Positions 34,921-47,620 of a stretch of 64,000 nt of DNA are shown piece after piece. The notes under the pieces are model-generated. The model worked only from the letters and a program-made list of their open reading frames with translations, was not told the DNA's origin and did no database searches. A program made the position numbers and the translations under genes. Origin of the DNA: Drosophila pseudoobscura (lineage: Eukaryota; Arthropoda; Insecta; Diptera; Drosophilidae); NCBI RefSeq assembly GCF_009870125.1, contig NC_046681.1, forward strand, positions 23,077,001-23,141,000. The letters run 5' to 3'. How positions within the stretch are numbered: position 1 is the first letter of the stretch; each line of letters starts with the position of its first letter.

Positions 34921-37900
34921 CCGCAAGCGTCGCGAACGCGTCCCCATAAAAAGAGGATACCCTACGATCAACGCGCGAAAGTGGAAGTGCTAATAGAGAA
35001 AGGATCATCTATATATGCATACCTATATCCTTTATATGGTGCGTGTTGTGTTTCCTTGGCTGTTCAACAGATACAAAAATATATACATATATATCTGTAT
35101 TTACAGCTGTAGCGTATACTAAATATTTGGAATACCAGATTTCATTTGGATACATCACAAAAATTTTAATTCCCAAAATAAAAGTGAAGGTAAGAGGCGG
35201 TACTGCGGTATGACTGAGTGTCAAAGCCAGTTTGTGGCATACATTAAATGAATCTCTCAAAGCAAAGTTCTTTCGAAAGGAACCTCACAAAAATGTGCAA
35301 TAAATACCACAGATTATTGAATTGGAAGGAAAAAAACGAAAGAGAGCGGCAATAATTATGTTTTTATTCTGATAGAAATTTCTATAAGTCAAATGTCAAT
35401 AATTGCATAATACACATATGGTATTATTTTTTTAAAGATATTCTCTACCGTTGAATCAATGGATATTTATGAACATTGTGTACCAGTTTGCCAAGTTTTT
35501 TTTGTCTTTTGAGGAAATATGCTAAATATCAGATCATAAATTGTGTGCAATAATAAGCAGAATCCAAGGAGAATTCTGGAACCTCCAACAACAGGCCAAA
35601 TCGATCGATACATTGTCGCTCGTTTGACAATTACAAATGTCTGTTGCAGGTATTATTATGGATTGCTCTCATTCGATTTGAATTGAATGGGAAATTGGAA
35701 ACTGCACTTTAATCAGTCTGACAGACGTCAGACGGTGGCAGACAAACTAATTTGCATATTAATTTTAATTGAGTGAGCAGCGGCCCGAGCCCGGACCCGT
35801 AGCCCCAGGAGACATCCATCGATAAAAGTTCAATCTTGCAATTGAAATGGAAAATGTCATGCTGCAAATCGAAATCGAATTCAAATCCGAAATAAAGCCA
35901 TTGGCATTACAGCTGGTGCTCAGACTACGTGGTGGGTCCAGCTCCACACAAGACACACAAAAACAAAAACAACAACAACAACAAACCACAAAAGAAAAGG
36001 CCCAACAGAATAAATTTAAATACAATTCGGCAACAGTTTTGTTCAAACAAATGTGGTTACAGCAAAGTGTTTAGCATGTCTGTTGCCCAACTCCAAGTCT
36101 TTCGTTTTATGATGGCTAGACGATAAAATTGGTGTTTATACCATCATCTTTGGCCAATCTTTTCGCTCACTTTTAAGCCATAAACCATCCTATCACCGCC
36201 TATCAAAAGCTTCCGCCTGGCGAGTGACAAGCTTGGCAAATTGTTACAAACACCCGCCGAATCCAATGTCATTGGCAAAAAAAAAAAAAAACGAAACCAA
36301 ACGAAACCAAAAAAAAATTCGCAAAATCTTTAACCGTATTCCATCATCAGATGGATTTGCATATGCAAATTTCATTCCCACGATTTTTAATTGAAAACAA
36401 AAGCTCTGAGCAACCAAAGGAAATGGAAATTCTGAATTGAGGATTGCCAAGGGCAGGGTCGAGTGCGTGATGTTATCAGGTGAAAATTTATCACTAATCA
36501 AGGCTCATTTTCGGGGATTTTCGATTGGTACGAGCCTTCACTATATGGTCTAATTGGTAATGGTTTTCGTGTGGCGAATACGAGGAACCATCTTCATTTC
36601 CTATTCCTCCTAATGTGTACTCTAACTTTGGAGACTATTTGAAATTCAAGAACCTATAAGAAGTGGAATATAATATATAAAAACCAGTTTATCCTTTCTT
36701 AAAAGGTATGCATATTTATTGCAGGTGGTATCGATTAGAATTAGATGAATAGAATATTATACAAAGAATATAGTAGACGGAAATATAGAATCCACTATAT
36801 AATGGCATACAGTAGAGTCTCTTTGTATAATATTTCCCCACTCTATTACTCTTAAAGATGAATGCTAAGCTCTGATATGTATGTCAATAACATATAGAGT
36901 CAAGGAATAGTTAGAACGCAATAAAATAGAAATACAAAGATATATTGGGGTTCTTTGTATTCGTATAATTCTCCTAGCTGTTTGGATAAGCCAAAATAAA
37001 TAGAACTCTATAAAACCTAGTGTATTATTTATTATATCACTTTAAAGAGTGTTCAAACTTCGTCTCATCTCAATTGAACACTACATTTTTTTATAGTTTC
37101 TACTTTTTGCACATCTTTGGGTCGTTTTAATTAACACTTTTAGTGATACAAAGCCATTTGACTTTGGCTAATTAATGAAGCGAATCAAACTGACATTCGG
37201 CGACTGCGAATTCTGTGCGAATTTAATACAAAAACCCTTGTAAATTCTGTCATAATTAAGTCAGATCCCTGACACTACCCTCGGGCTAAACGAAGCAGGT
37301 GAGCAATTGGTATGTGGCACAAATGAAATTAAAGTGAAGTGGAGCCCCGGGTATCGGAGGCAGGGGCCAGAACCAGGGTGAGGCACAAGCCAAAGCCAAA
37401 GTCTGGGGCTGCACCCAGAAATGCGTACAAATCCGTTGACATTTTGCCAGACACAACATTACAAGAAACCCCAGAAACGGAGACACGAGACAGGGACCCT
37501 GGGACAGACAAGTACTAATTGAGTTTCCCCTGCCCAGAGGTTCCATTAATTACTCCCGAGTGTAGCTGTAGCATTGGATGTGGCTATGGAGTGGCCGCAA
37601 GATCTAGGCTTAAAGTTCATTAAGAGAAAAGATTCGGTAGGGCGTACCAAACCCAAGACAAGACCCACCTCTGAGGTTGTGTAAGCAAATGGCTTGAGCC
37701 GAATCTTCGCTGGCTAAATGTTCAATTTACAAATTAACCAAGGCAAACATTTCAGTTCAAAAGTTCAATTACAACAGCAGCCACAGCCACAGACAGACAG
37801 TACGACCGTTCGGTGGGGTTGTGAAATCCCCCTGTTAGTGAATTGAATATCGAAATCGGAATCTAAAACCCAAATAAACAATAACAAGGGCATCACAACG

Positions 37901-40879
37901 AATTAATTGAAAGTATTTACAACTTGCCAGCATTCAAAATTAGCCAACAATCGAATAAAATCAAATTGCATTGAAGACCACCGAAAGGAAAAACTGAAGA
38001 CGAAAGGCAGACTTCTGCCTTCCCCTCCCATCGTTTGTTAAGCCCCAGGGGGGACTGCAGCTCGGAGACTGTGAAAATCTTCAGGCTGTTGAAAGGCTGT
38101 TCATCCATTGACCTCTGGGTAATTGGGAATTTGATTGAATGTTTTCCCAAAATGATTTTGCATTTAATGAAAATTTGTGTTATATTTTCATTAAAGATCT
38201 TAATGGAAACATTTTTTAATAACTCATCAATGGCTTGTAATTATAATGAAGTCTTAGGGGGGTCCACCAAGATTGTGTAAGATTGAAGGATGCGTTGGAG
38301 AGGTAAAAAAAAGATTCTTAGAATATATTTTGTATTGAAATGCATGTCAAAAGCTTATTTCCTCTGCAGCGATTTCTGTAGAAAATTGGTAATATTTCCG
38401 CTTAAAGATCTACAAATTTGCCAAGAAAAATTTGCCTTTCAATGAGACCCCGAAAAACTGCCATAAATTGTGCAAAATTCCAACAATTTCGAAGGAGACC
38501 TCGATCTGATTCAATCTTTTGTTATTCTTCCACTTTCGCCCTGAGGCCGGGACTCCGATTGTTGGTTGAAATTTCCAACAAAATTATGGATTGTGGGCGA
38601 GTTCAAGTCGGTCAGGCAGTTGGGCACTATGCCAGTGTGGCACTGGGGCACAGTCACGCATGCCCCTTTCGATTTCATTCGAATCTGAATCTCTTTCCTC
38701 GATTCGATTACTCAATTCGAGCACTGCTCGAGTGGCTATGCAAATTGATCGGCAACCGAAATTGAAATTTGCATTTCTCAGGCAAAGTTCGTGATATGTC
38801 AACGGGCGTTAGAATGTGCTTGTCGGGGCAGCACCTTCCTTTGGAGGTCGTCATGGCCCCCCTCTCTCTCTCATACGGGGGTGTCTGTGTGTGTATTTGT
38901 TAGAGTTGACACTTTTTGTAGGAACTTGACAATTAGCCGAAAACTGACAAGAATAAATCATCAAACGACAAACGGTTAGCGCTGACATTTCTGATAGATT
39001 TTGGGTTGGTTTTTTTGTGCCTATTAAACATCGAATGCGAGGGTATGTTCTGTTTGGATGGAAGCATATATAATTCTATAAAATATGTGTATTCCTTCCT
39101 CAGCAGGAAGGTCTCAGATCATTCAGTTATTAGCCATAATGGCGAAAATATACAGCCAATATATGGACAAAGGAATGCCATCCACTTTTCCCTTTATTAT
39201 AAAAGAGTTCGTTGGATAATTTCTACCTTTTATAGTACCAATATCTAAGCATTAGGTATCACTAAGTCTCAACATCGACCAACAAATTCAAAGTTCTTTT
39301 CTTTCTAATTTTGTTGTTCCTCTGTTTAATTCTGTTTTAATTGCATTTATCAAATGCCAAGCGATGTTCATGCTCTGCTTCCAGCACAGAAAAACGAATG
39401 ACTTGGGCAACGAACTTGATTTAAAAACAAGTTGAATCTTGTTGGATCTGCCTTTCAGCGCAAAATCCCCAGCCAACTCATAGATAGTTTCAGTTTTCTC
39501 ACTCACTGTTTAGATGAATTTTGTACGGATATCTACGAATCTGCGAATCTTAATTGTTGTTTGATTTTCTGCTGCTGTTGCATTTGCATGGCCGATTCGG
39601 TTAGTGGCTTTTTAGCGCCTGTCTGATGTATGAATACATTTTTATGGCATACACATGTTTCTTCTTGTTTTCGTATGTATGTATTTTTGCTTGGACTTCT
39701 TTCGGTATCCAGGTCAAGTCGACTGCTGCTGTCATTTAATGCAAATTACGAGTATATTGGCCCACAGTGGTTCTCTTCCATGTCTCCTCCAAGCCTCCAA
39801 TCTTTCAGCTCTTTCAACTACAAATTGCGTTTTGCTTTCAATTTAGTTTAAGTTAACGCACATGTGGGCGTGGTCGTTGGCTTTGATTAACATTTTTTCT
39901 ATCCAACGGAAAAATGCTGGAAAACTGTTCGACTGCGTAATGAAGTTTGCCTTGACCTGGGATCTCGCTTTTCGTTGAGACGGCTTGGAAAAGGCCTGTT
40001 TGGTGTCCTATAACCAAACTTAAATGTCGTTTCAAAATAAATTGAGTGAAGCTAGAAACATTTAAAATAGTCTAAACTAAAATATGATTTTGTGAGGTCT
40101 AAAATGTCTTAGAAATATTAAGATTCAGGAAGAAAAATTAAAGGGAAACATAAAAGCTTCTGCATAAAAAGTTCTTATGAATATTTTAAAAAATTTTGGA
40201 AAGGAAAAAATAAATAGTAGAAAATGTATCAGTCAAAAAAATAGAGTGCAAAAATTTTACTTGAAATATAAAAGAAATGTTCAAATTTCTAAAGTTAAGT
40301 GAAAAAGGTCTGGAAATGCGAAATCGAATTATCGTTAATTATTCCAGTTGTACTCCGATTGTAATCGTTAGCCAATTTAATTGAATATTGAATTGAATAT
40401 ATAAATATTTTTGCTAACTAACCAATTTATTTATAAGATTACCCTAATCGACAGCCTTTTTTATGGGCTTCATGGATTTATTTTCAAATAAGCTCAAAAA
40501 ATGCTTTGATCTTTTAACAGATCCATATATTTAAGCCTTGAATAACATATAAATCGTACAGGCATCGAAACCGGTGTAAACTTTAATGTATTTTGTTATG
40601 TGAAGATTATTTCCTATTGCCTATTCGAGTGTCCTATTTCTCTTTCTTAATCATCATACTCGTTCCCATAAAAAACTCAATTAAATGCTGTATGTATTTG
40701 CTGGATTCAGCCACCTGTCGCATTTGACACTTTTGCAGTTGCCAAAAATATTTTGTCTTAATAATTAAGCCCACTCGAAGACTCGAACACCCGCCTTAAT
40801 TGCCAAATAAAATTTAAGCCGAACACAGCAGGTGATTAAGCAAATTATCATTTGACAGAACAAGATAGAGACCAATACC

Positions 40880-40881
<2 letters not shown>

Positions 40882-40913
<32 letters not shown>
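40882..40913. repeat. CA dinucleotide microsatellite
   Basis: Sixteen CA units without interruption. Confidence 0.95.
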
Positions 40914-40915
<2 letters not shown>

Positions 40916-42574
40916 TCTGATCTCAGCAAAAGCAGATCTTGAATAGATGTTGCAACGCGGTAGATAGAGCAACCTGCAACGGCGTGGCGTGGTGTGGTGT
41001 GGCGAGGCGGCTTGCGAACGACATCAATTAGCGGCATTTTAAGTGCGTTCCACATTTGGCGTGAAAAAAGCTGAAAAGAGCAAAGGAAAATGCGTCGCGA
41101 AACGCCTCGAGTCAATCAATTTTGCTGCTGTGTACAGGAGGCCTGGACTCGATCTCGAGACAGACTCCACTCCAGATTGCGTGGCCAGATTGGAAGCCAT
41201 TTGGAAAGGCCGCCGCAGATCGAGGCGGCGTGGTGCGGTGCGGCAACTTACGCAAATTTTGTTAGCCACAGATCCCGCAGCTCCCCTAAGGCTTGAATGT
41301 CCAAGCCACTAACCGCCACTAACCGCCGCCTCATCAGAGGGAGATACCCAGCGACACACCCTAATCTGGCTCTGGCTCTGGCTCTGCCTCGGACTCTAAC
41401 TCGGACTTGGACTCTGGGACTGCGACTGCGACTTCGATTTGAGTCTGCTGTCTGGAGTTTTCAAGATTTTTAATTGAAATCTGCAATGGTCTGACTCTTT
41501 GGCTGCCAACTAGTTTACGCATTTGAAAGTGCTTGCTGGCTGCTGCGCGGGCCTTTTGCCTGGTAATTAAAAACTTGTCGTTCGATTTGATAACTTTTTT
41601 TCGAATTCTCTAGAAACATGCGAGTATAGAGGGTACGATGACTTGAGTGGGAAATGATTTTCTTTATTATGTATGTCTATAAAGAGTTATTTTTTCTTTG
41701 AAAACAATGGTTCGTTATGCTATCAAATCTACTTTTATTGGATGTATAAGATATAATAAATGGCCTTCTGTCTGCTGGGGGTATCTTATTTTTATTGGGC
41801 ACATATTCTTCACTTAAACAGTGATTAATGTACATATGATTCCGATGACATTTACGAATAGATTAATGTTCAGTGCATCGGTTTTGCAACTAGCATTAGA
41901 GATCTGTTTTTAAGACACACTTTACAGCCCGTAATATTTGTACTATAGTTACGGAAATTTCATGTTAGACTAACTCTTTGATTTCACCATATTTCTGCTT
42001 GACCAACATTATTATTCATAGTTTAAATCACCTTTCGAATAATTTGGAAAATTTTGGTTTTTTGCGGGCATTGCCCTCTTGAGATAATATTTGATTGTAG
42101 GTGCATGCTAAATGACTCTGATTCAATTTCTAGAGGTTCATATTTTAAGTTTAATTGACAGAACGCTAATTCAAAATTTTTAAGATGCTAATTTAGCAAA
42201 ATGAATTCTTATTCTTATTTTTAAGGTACACTTTGTTGTACTACTTGTTGTGTTTGATGGGCTTTCCCTTGATATATGATAGATTCCCTTGATAGATGAA
42301 TGATATTTTTCGAGAAATTTATATTCTTTAATCAAATACAAACTGTAATTGCCAGTTTCAACCTCTGGAAGTCGCTCCCCCCAATCAATTTCATGCAAGT
42401 TAGCTATCAATCAGGAATCGTTAACTTCGTTAACTTGTAAGAGTATTCCACCTTCAATCAAGTCCAAACACCATTCCTTTCACATTGCGTTTCTTAGTCG
42501 GTCAACGAGGCGCATACGCAACATTTGTCACGAAACGTCCAGTGGGGGTGTGGGGAGACAACCTCATTTTCCCA

Positions 42575-42613
42575 GTACGAGTCCAAGTCCGAGTACGAGT
42601 CCGAGTCCGAGGA
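42575..42613. repeat. GAGTCC/GAGTAC hexamer repeat
   Basis: Six imperfect units of the type CGAGTC-CGAGTA, ending in GAGGAGGATG. Confidence 0.7.
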
Positions 42614-44508
42614 GGATGTGCAGCTGAGTGATTAATGTATGTATGTGGGGAGGGGAGGTAGTGTGTAATGCATTCAGCATTCAGCAGCTTAGTAACTTTG
42701 TTAGCTCCGCATTCGTGGCCCTGTTCCCCCATCATCGATGGAGATTTTAAGTAGCAGTGATGCGATAGCAAATGATACCAGTTTATTAAACTGGTTTAAA
42801 CGCAAAACGCCCCTTGGCTAACCCACGACTGCGGCTCTAATCCAAAACACACACTCTCACACACACAAATTTAAGAGTCTGGGCCCAAAAGCGAACGCAC
42901 TTTGAAGATTGGGAACAGATTGCACAACCTCCAGCTCCCCGACTATCCTCCAACTCCCTCCCAGGGAGGAGGCTATGACGTGACATCCTGGCACTGGCTG
43001 CTGGCTGCTGGCTACTGGATACTGGCACTGCGTTTCGATTCGATTGGAATGGAGTAACTTAATATTCAGCCAAGCGAATGCGTTTTATGGCCTGCAACTC
43101 CCTAGCCTTTGGTTTTTTAGTCCGAAAAAGTGAGTGGGAAAACCATTATCCACAAAGGATTTTAATTAAACAAAAGGAAAAACCCAAAAAATCTAATTTC
43201 CGTTCCACCAAAAAAGAAACGATCTTTCCATTTAATTCGATTTCGGGGCAGTCTCTGATGCAATCATCATTCAAGTCGAGAGTCAGACTTTGAGCCTGTC
43301 CAAAATGCATTGACACAGTTTTCACCAGCACCGCCTGCATCTCCCACACCCCCTCTCACAACTACCTTTCCAAAGGAAAATTTATAGTGCGCGTAGCTAG
43401 AACTGGATGTGGACTTGGACCAGGCCTCCGATTCAGGCCCCGGACCGGGCCCAAAGCGAGGTGCGTGAGTCGTTCAATCAATGCAATTCATTCATTGAGT
43501 CCGAAGTGGCCAAAAACACGCAACAACAACAGCAGTTGACGGTTGCCTGCCGCGCTGGCCAAGTGCCTTTCAAGACAGTGGCATAGTCATACCAGTCCAA
43601 GACGGGGATCTACTAAAAGAAAAGCCCAAAGGAAAACGTCAGCCCCTTCCCTGTTTGTCTGTGCCAACTGTCACCTCAAAGACCTCTCTGGCTCTCTGCC
43701 CCGCTCCCCCTTTGCTTGGGGGCATGTGTTTTTCCATTTACCCAACGGAAAAACCCCTGCTTGGCACACGCTGCTGCAACACTGAAAAAATGCGTTTTTC
43801 CTGTATGCAAAAAATCCACAAACGGAAAAAAATCGTAGACTCACAGAAAAAGTTGCGTATGGCAAGAGTTTATTGATTTATTATGGAGCATATACCGCAT
43901 AATTTATTACAAATCTATTTGTGTGTCGGGGACCCAGATCCAGGAGGTGGGCGAGGGGGCTCCGAAAAGGTTTGTGCGTGCCAACAGATTTATGTGTTGT
44001 GGGGACACTAAACAAAAGACTTAAGCTACAAACTGGATAAGCAAATGAAAGGGGTTTAACAGAGCAGAGTAAGAGGACGATAAAGGAAACATAAATTTAT
44101 CAGAGAATATATTTTTTATTCTGTTGGATATATAATATAAAATCTTAATACTTTCCCACAGTTTGTTAGCCTCCCCGAAAAATCCTTAGCCCATGGCAAA
44201 TTCGATCGCCCTGCATTGTAGTACATGTATTATTATTATCTGCCGCTTGTTAATGACTTAATTAAACGCCTTTTATGTAAACAACAAAGGCAAGTGGAAC
44301 CAACAAAAAAAAAAAACAAACAACGAACCACAAAAAGTCCAAGTGCCCCCAATGCAACGCCCACGCGGAGCAGCAACAACTACAACCACAGGCACAGGGG
44401 CAACAGCCACAACAATGACCACACGCCACTTGGCCACCAACTACATCCCATACACCGTTTTAGCCATGGCCCCTTGCTTGAATCTGCTGTCTGTAACGAA
44501 GTTTGCGG

Positions 44509-44711
44509 ATACCCTTCAAGAGGGTATTACAACAGGAGGAACTCCTAGACAACTCTATACATTTCAATGACACTTTTCTCAGAGTTTTAAGAGAGTTCTC
44601 TCTTTTATATCGGTTAGAATCCGCTGTATCGAAATTTGATCAAAAATGCCAAAAATAAATATAATATTAGGGTATATATACCTTCCACCACAGAAGCTAG
44701 ACTTATTTTCA
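44509..44711 (+). mobile_element. Diverged DINE-1-like fragment
   Basis: The opening ATACCCTTCAAGAGGGTATT matches the stem-like 5' block of DINE-1. The closing AGGGTATATATACCTTC with AGAAGCTAGACTTATTTTC resembles the 3' block. The middle is too diverged or deleted to align by eye. Confidence 0.5.
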
Positions 44712-45018
44712 CGCTCTGCGGTCGCTTTTACTGCTGTGGCACTGTGCTGGGTGGCGACTCTTAAAGTTGATAAGTATCATTAAACCGCCCGCCTAGGTCT
44801 GGCTTTTGTCTAGTAGTGCGAATGCGAGTGCGCCCAAGAAGATTGATAATGCCTGACGGAGGAGGGCCGCCGCGAAGTGTTAATGGGACGAATGAATATA
44901 AATAACCAATTAAATGGAACGATATAATTTAATTGGTTTAAAGATACTATGCACTCGTAGATAGACCTCCTGTGGCTAGAGATGTTTGCTTTTCGATCGG
45001 GTAATTAGGCTATGACTC

Positions 45019-45047
45019 CTACCTACCTACCTACCCACCTACCTACC
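45019..45047. repeat. CTAC tetranucleotide repeat
   Basis: Seven imperfect CTAC units interrupted by one CCAC. Confidence 0.85.
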
Positions 45048-45529
45048 ATTATGACCACCGCCTTGGGCAATGATCGATGCATGAAATATCACGCCAATTA
45101 CTGCGATCCACCAGTAAGCAACAGTAAGCCGACAAGCGGCAACCAGTTGTTGCACCGCAAATTAAATCAATTAAATAAATAAAAAACATTGTTGTACGAG
45201 TGTTTTTTTGGGATAGGCTGGACTAAAGTATACTCTTTTGGTGGTGTTTGGAAAACAGTCTGGGAACGAAAATATAAATCTTAGAGCAACAAAGACATAG
45301 TCTTCCCTTTACCAATCATTACCAACCATACCCCATCAAATCAGTAGAGTATTATCCCCACCAACGAAAGAGCTGAGACAACCGCTTTCGTTGAGTGATT
45401 TTTGATCAATTATGTTTACGACTTTGGCTTCTCATTAAACATTTATCGGATTGATTGAGCTGTTATATGATGACACATGAGCAATTACCACACAAACCCC
45501 TCGCTTCTCGTTTCTTGCCTCTATTCCAG

Positions 45530-46513
45530 ATGCCACACCATCGACTGTCTGCCCTGGGCCTGGTGCTACTCTCCTTCCTCCTGCAGCTGCAGTCGATCCG
45601 AGCGGATGTCGGCTACCACTACGACAGACCCTCGGCGCCGTCGGCACCAGCCTCCGTCTACTCCGGCCATCAGTTTACAGCATTGCCCACGATCCACCCG
45701 TTGCCACCGATTCCGTCGCTGCCGGCCCTGCCCACCGCTCGAGTTCCGATACCCAGGATTCGCCCCACTGCTCCCGCTGCCAACATTGTGAGCCACTATT
45801 TACCACCAAAGCCATCGGGACCCATTGTGTCCACCTACCTGCCGCCGCCTGTGGCATCGCCAATTTCCTCCATCAGCTTCCACGGCCAGACACCCACTCT
45901 GAGGCCCGTGTACGGTCCCCCAGGATACGGTTTCTCCCAGCCTCTGGCCCCCACTGCCTCCACGCCCATCGTGGTGCCCAGCGGCCCGGGACCAGTGTCG
46001 GCAGGAGGACCACCACTGCGCATTCCCTTCGGCAAGCAGGCTCTGATTTCGCCCGGGGAATCCTACGTAGCCAATGGCAGGCAGCTGAAGCAGTACGCCG
46101 TCATCGAGATCATCGACAACGACATCGACGAGTCGCCAGCTCCGTTCCTATCGAGCTCCAGCTTCTTTGATCGCTTCGGAGCACATTTGGGGGCATCTTC
46201 TGGCCCCAGTAATGGCGTTCAGTTGGATTCGAGGGCCAATTCCTTGCTCCTCGAGCAGCAGTCCCTTTCTATCCAGCCACGTTCACAGGGCGGCCAGGGA
46301 GATGCCATCGCTCTGGGATCAGGTGGTCTGGGCTTCGTGCGCTTGGCCAATGGCAATGTCTATCTGGGATCTGGCTCCTTGGGTTACATCAGCGGTCAGC
46401 AGCGCGTGGCCTCTGTCCTGGATGCCCGCACTCGATCTGATTCCACGCCCGATGCCCTACACTTTGGCCACGGTCCATTGGGGGGAGCGGAGAACTTTCT
46501 GAGGTTCAAGTAG
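45530..46513 (+). CDS. Secreted proline-rich YLPP-motif protein, 327 aa
   Basis: The ATG at 45530 directly follows an acceptor-like TCTATTCCAG, so a leader exon upstream is likely. The frame is open further upstream, but only through a TTG or an ATG in noncoding-looking DNA. Residues 1-25 (MPHHRLSALGLVLLSFLLQL...) are a signal peptide ending near SIRA|DV. The mature part is Pro/Ser/Ala-rich with SHYLPPKP and STYLPPPV motifs. It then has the compact motif KQYAVIEIIDNDID (residues about 205-218) and a Gly/Leu-rich C-terminus (GSGGLGFVRLANGNVYLGSG). YLPP motifs occur in insect secreted and cuticle-associated proteins, so an extracellular-matrix or cuticle role is plausible. I cannot name the gene. 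It ends at TAG, with AATAAA at 46631. Confidence 0.85.
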   Translation: MPHHRLSALGLVLLSFLLQLQSIRADVGYHYDRPSAPSAPASVYSGHQFTALPTIHPLPPIPSLPALPTARVPIPRIRPTAPAANIVSHYLPPKPSGPIVSTYLPPPVASPISSISFHGQTPTLRPVYGPPGYGFSQPLAPTASTPIVVPSGPGPVSAGGPPLRIPFGKQALISPGESYVANGRQLKQYAVIEIIDNDIDESPAPFLSSSSFFDRFGAHLGASSGPSNGVQLDSRANSLLLEQQSLSIQPRSQGGQGDAIALGSGGLGFVRLANGNVYLGSGSLGYISGQQRVASVLDARTRSDSTPDALHFGHGPLGGAENFLRFK

Positions 46514-47127
46514 AGGCTGCTGCGGGTCCAATGACTCGCTTCCTTATTCCCTTTTCGCTGTATAATATAACACACACACACACACAGACACCACATGTAT
46601 AATTATATATATATTTTATTGTAAATATGTAATAAAAGTTCTCCTTCCTTTGTTTAGAATGTAAGATTGCCGAAGTTATTTGAGATTCTTGTACATTTTT
46701 CCTATGCAAAACATCGAAACTTGATCAAATAAATACACATCTATGGTATATAATTAGTTACAGGGGTGTACTATGTATATTCTCAGTCTTGATAGCTCAT
46801 AGGTCTAGTAATACAGAAGTTACCTAATCATATACTGCAGGTGAGTAATTTGTATTAGACACGACATAGGCGCGCAGGGCGCCTGCACATTGAAGAAAAT
46901 CCATTGAAAATTCACCACTAATTCGAGGGCAAAGTGTACATTGCTGAGGGCGTGGCTGGCACGACAAAGAATGGCAGTCAAATGCCTTAAAGATCGTTGC
47001 ATGTTCGAACTGGATCACAACAGAAAAGCAGTTTCAATAATAATATTGTGAGTCTGGTCCGATGGAAATGCATGCGCAATAAGTATCACCAGGAAGTAAT
47101 CGTTTTGCACTTTCCGATCTACATATT
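46514..47127. other. Convergent 3' flanks
   Basis: Contains the poly(A) signal of the Pro-rich gene (46631-46636), a CA repeat (about 46571-46585) and otherwise unremarkable AT-rich DNA. Confidence 0.5.
46631..46636 (+). terminator. Poly(A) signal of the Pro-rich gene
   Basis: AATAAA 118 nt after the stop codon. Confidence 0.65.
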
Positions 47128-47620
47128 TTATTCGAATCTCATCTCACATATGTGATCTGCATTGGCGCACGTCCGGATGAAGCTCTGCAGTACCTCCTGC
47201 TTCTTGTCCAGGGCTAGGATGTTGTTCAGCACGCTCCAAATTTCCATGGAGCTCCTCGATACTAAATATTTGTATTTTAAAACAGCGGATAGGGCTCCCT
47301 CGCAGGCCCACTTCAAGTACAGCTCCAATTGCTTCCACCTGTAAAGCAAAAGCGCTGCCTTGAGAAAGATTCGTCATTCTTTACATTGAATTCTACTCTT
47401 AATTACTACATTCTACTATACCACAGACCAATTGCTCTCAAACCTCCGTGGCAGTGCTCCTATCAGTTCCTATTTCTAAAATTCCATAGCTGCCAGCTTC
47501 TTTTTGTATGTAAATATTGTTAGTTCCGCTTGTGCCCGCTTTTAACTGTGGAGGCGCCTCTTTAGCCCCCGATTTCTTCCAGTGGCGCTGTATGTAATGT
47601 AATTTGGATGTAGATTTCAT
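47128..47620 (-). CDS. Small uncharacterised two-exon gene, 135 aa
   Basis: Exons 47620-47444 and 47358-47128 on the minus strand are joined across an 85-nt intron with a weak GTTTGA donor and a TTTCTCAAG acceptor (phase 0). The product starts MKSTSKLHYIQRHWKKSG. The second half is helical and has well-behaved codon use (LYRWKQLELYLKWACEGALS, WSVLNNILALDKKQEVLQSF), ending in HICEMRFE. I recognise no domain. An alternative acceptor 21 nt further in (TTTACAG) would shift the frame and give a less coding-like tail. The TAA stop lies inside a reverse-strand AATAAA, so the 3' leader would be nearly absent. The first exon is less certain than the second. Confidence 0.55.

Larger units (their letters stand above)
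31521..45529. other. Gene-poor region of about 14 kb between timeless and the Pro-rich gene
   Basis: Mostly AT-rich DNA with poly-A/T tracts and short simple repeats. I found no convincing protein exon, tRNA or rRNA. Noted items: a promoter-like patch at 34885-34917, a CA repeat at 40882-40913, GAGTCC-type hexamers near 42575-42613, a DINE-1-like piece at 44509-44711 and CTAC repeats at 45019-45047. The region probably holds regulatory DNA and the leader of the gene at 45.5 kb. Confidence 0.5.
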
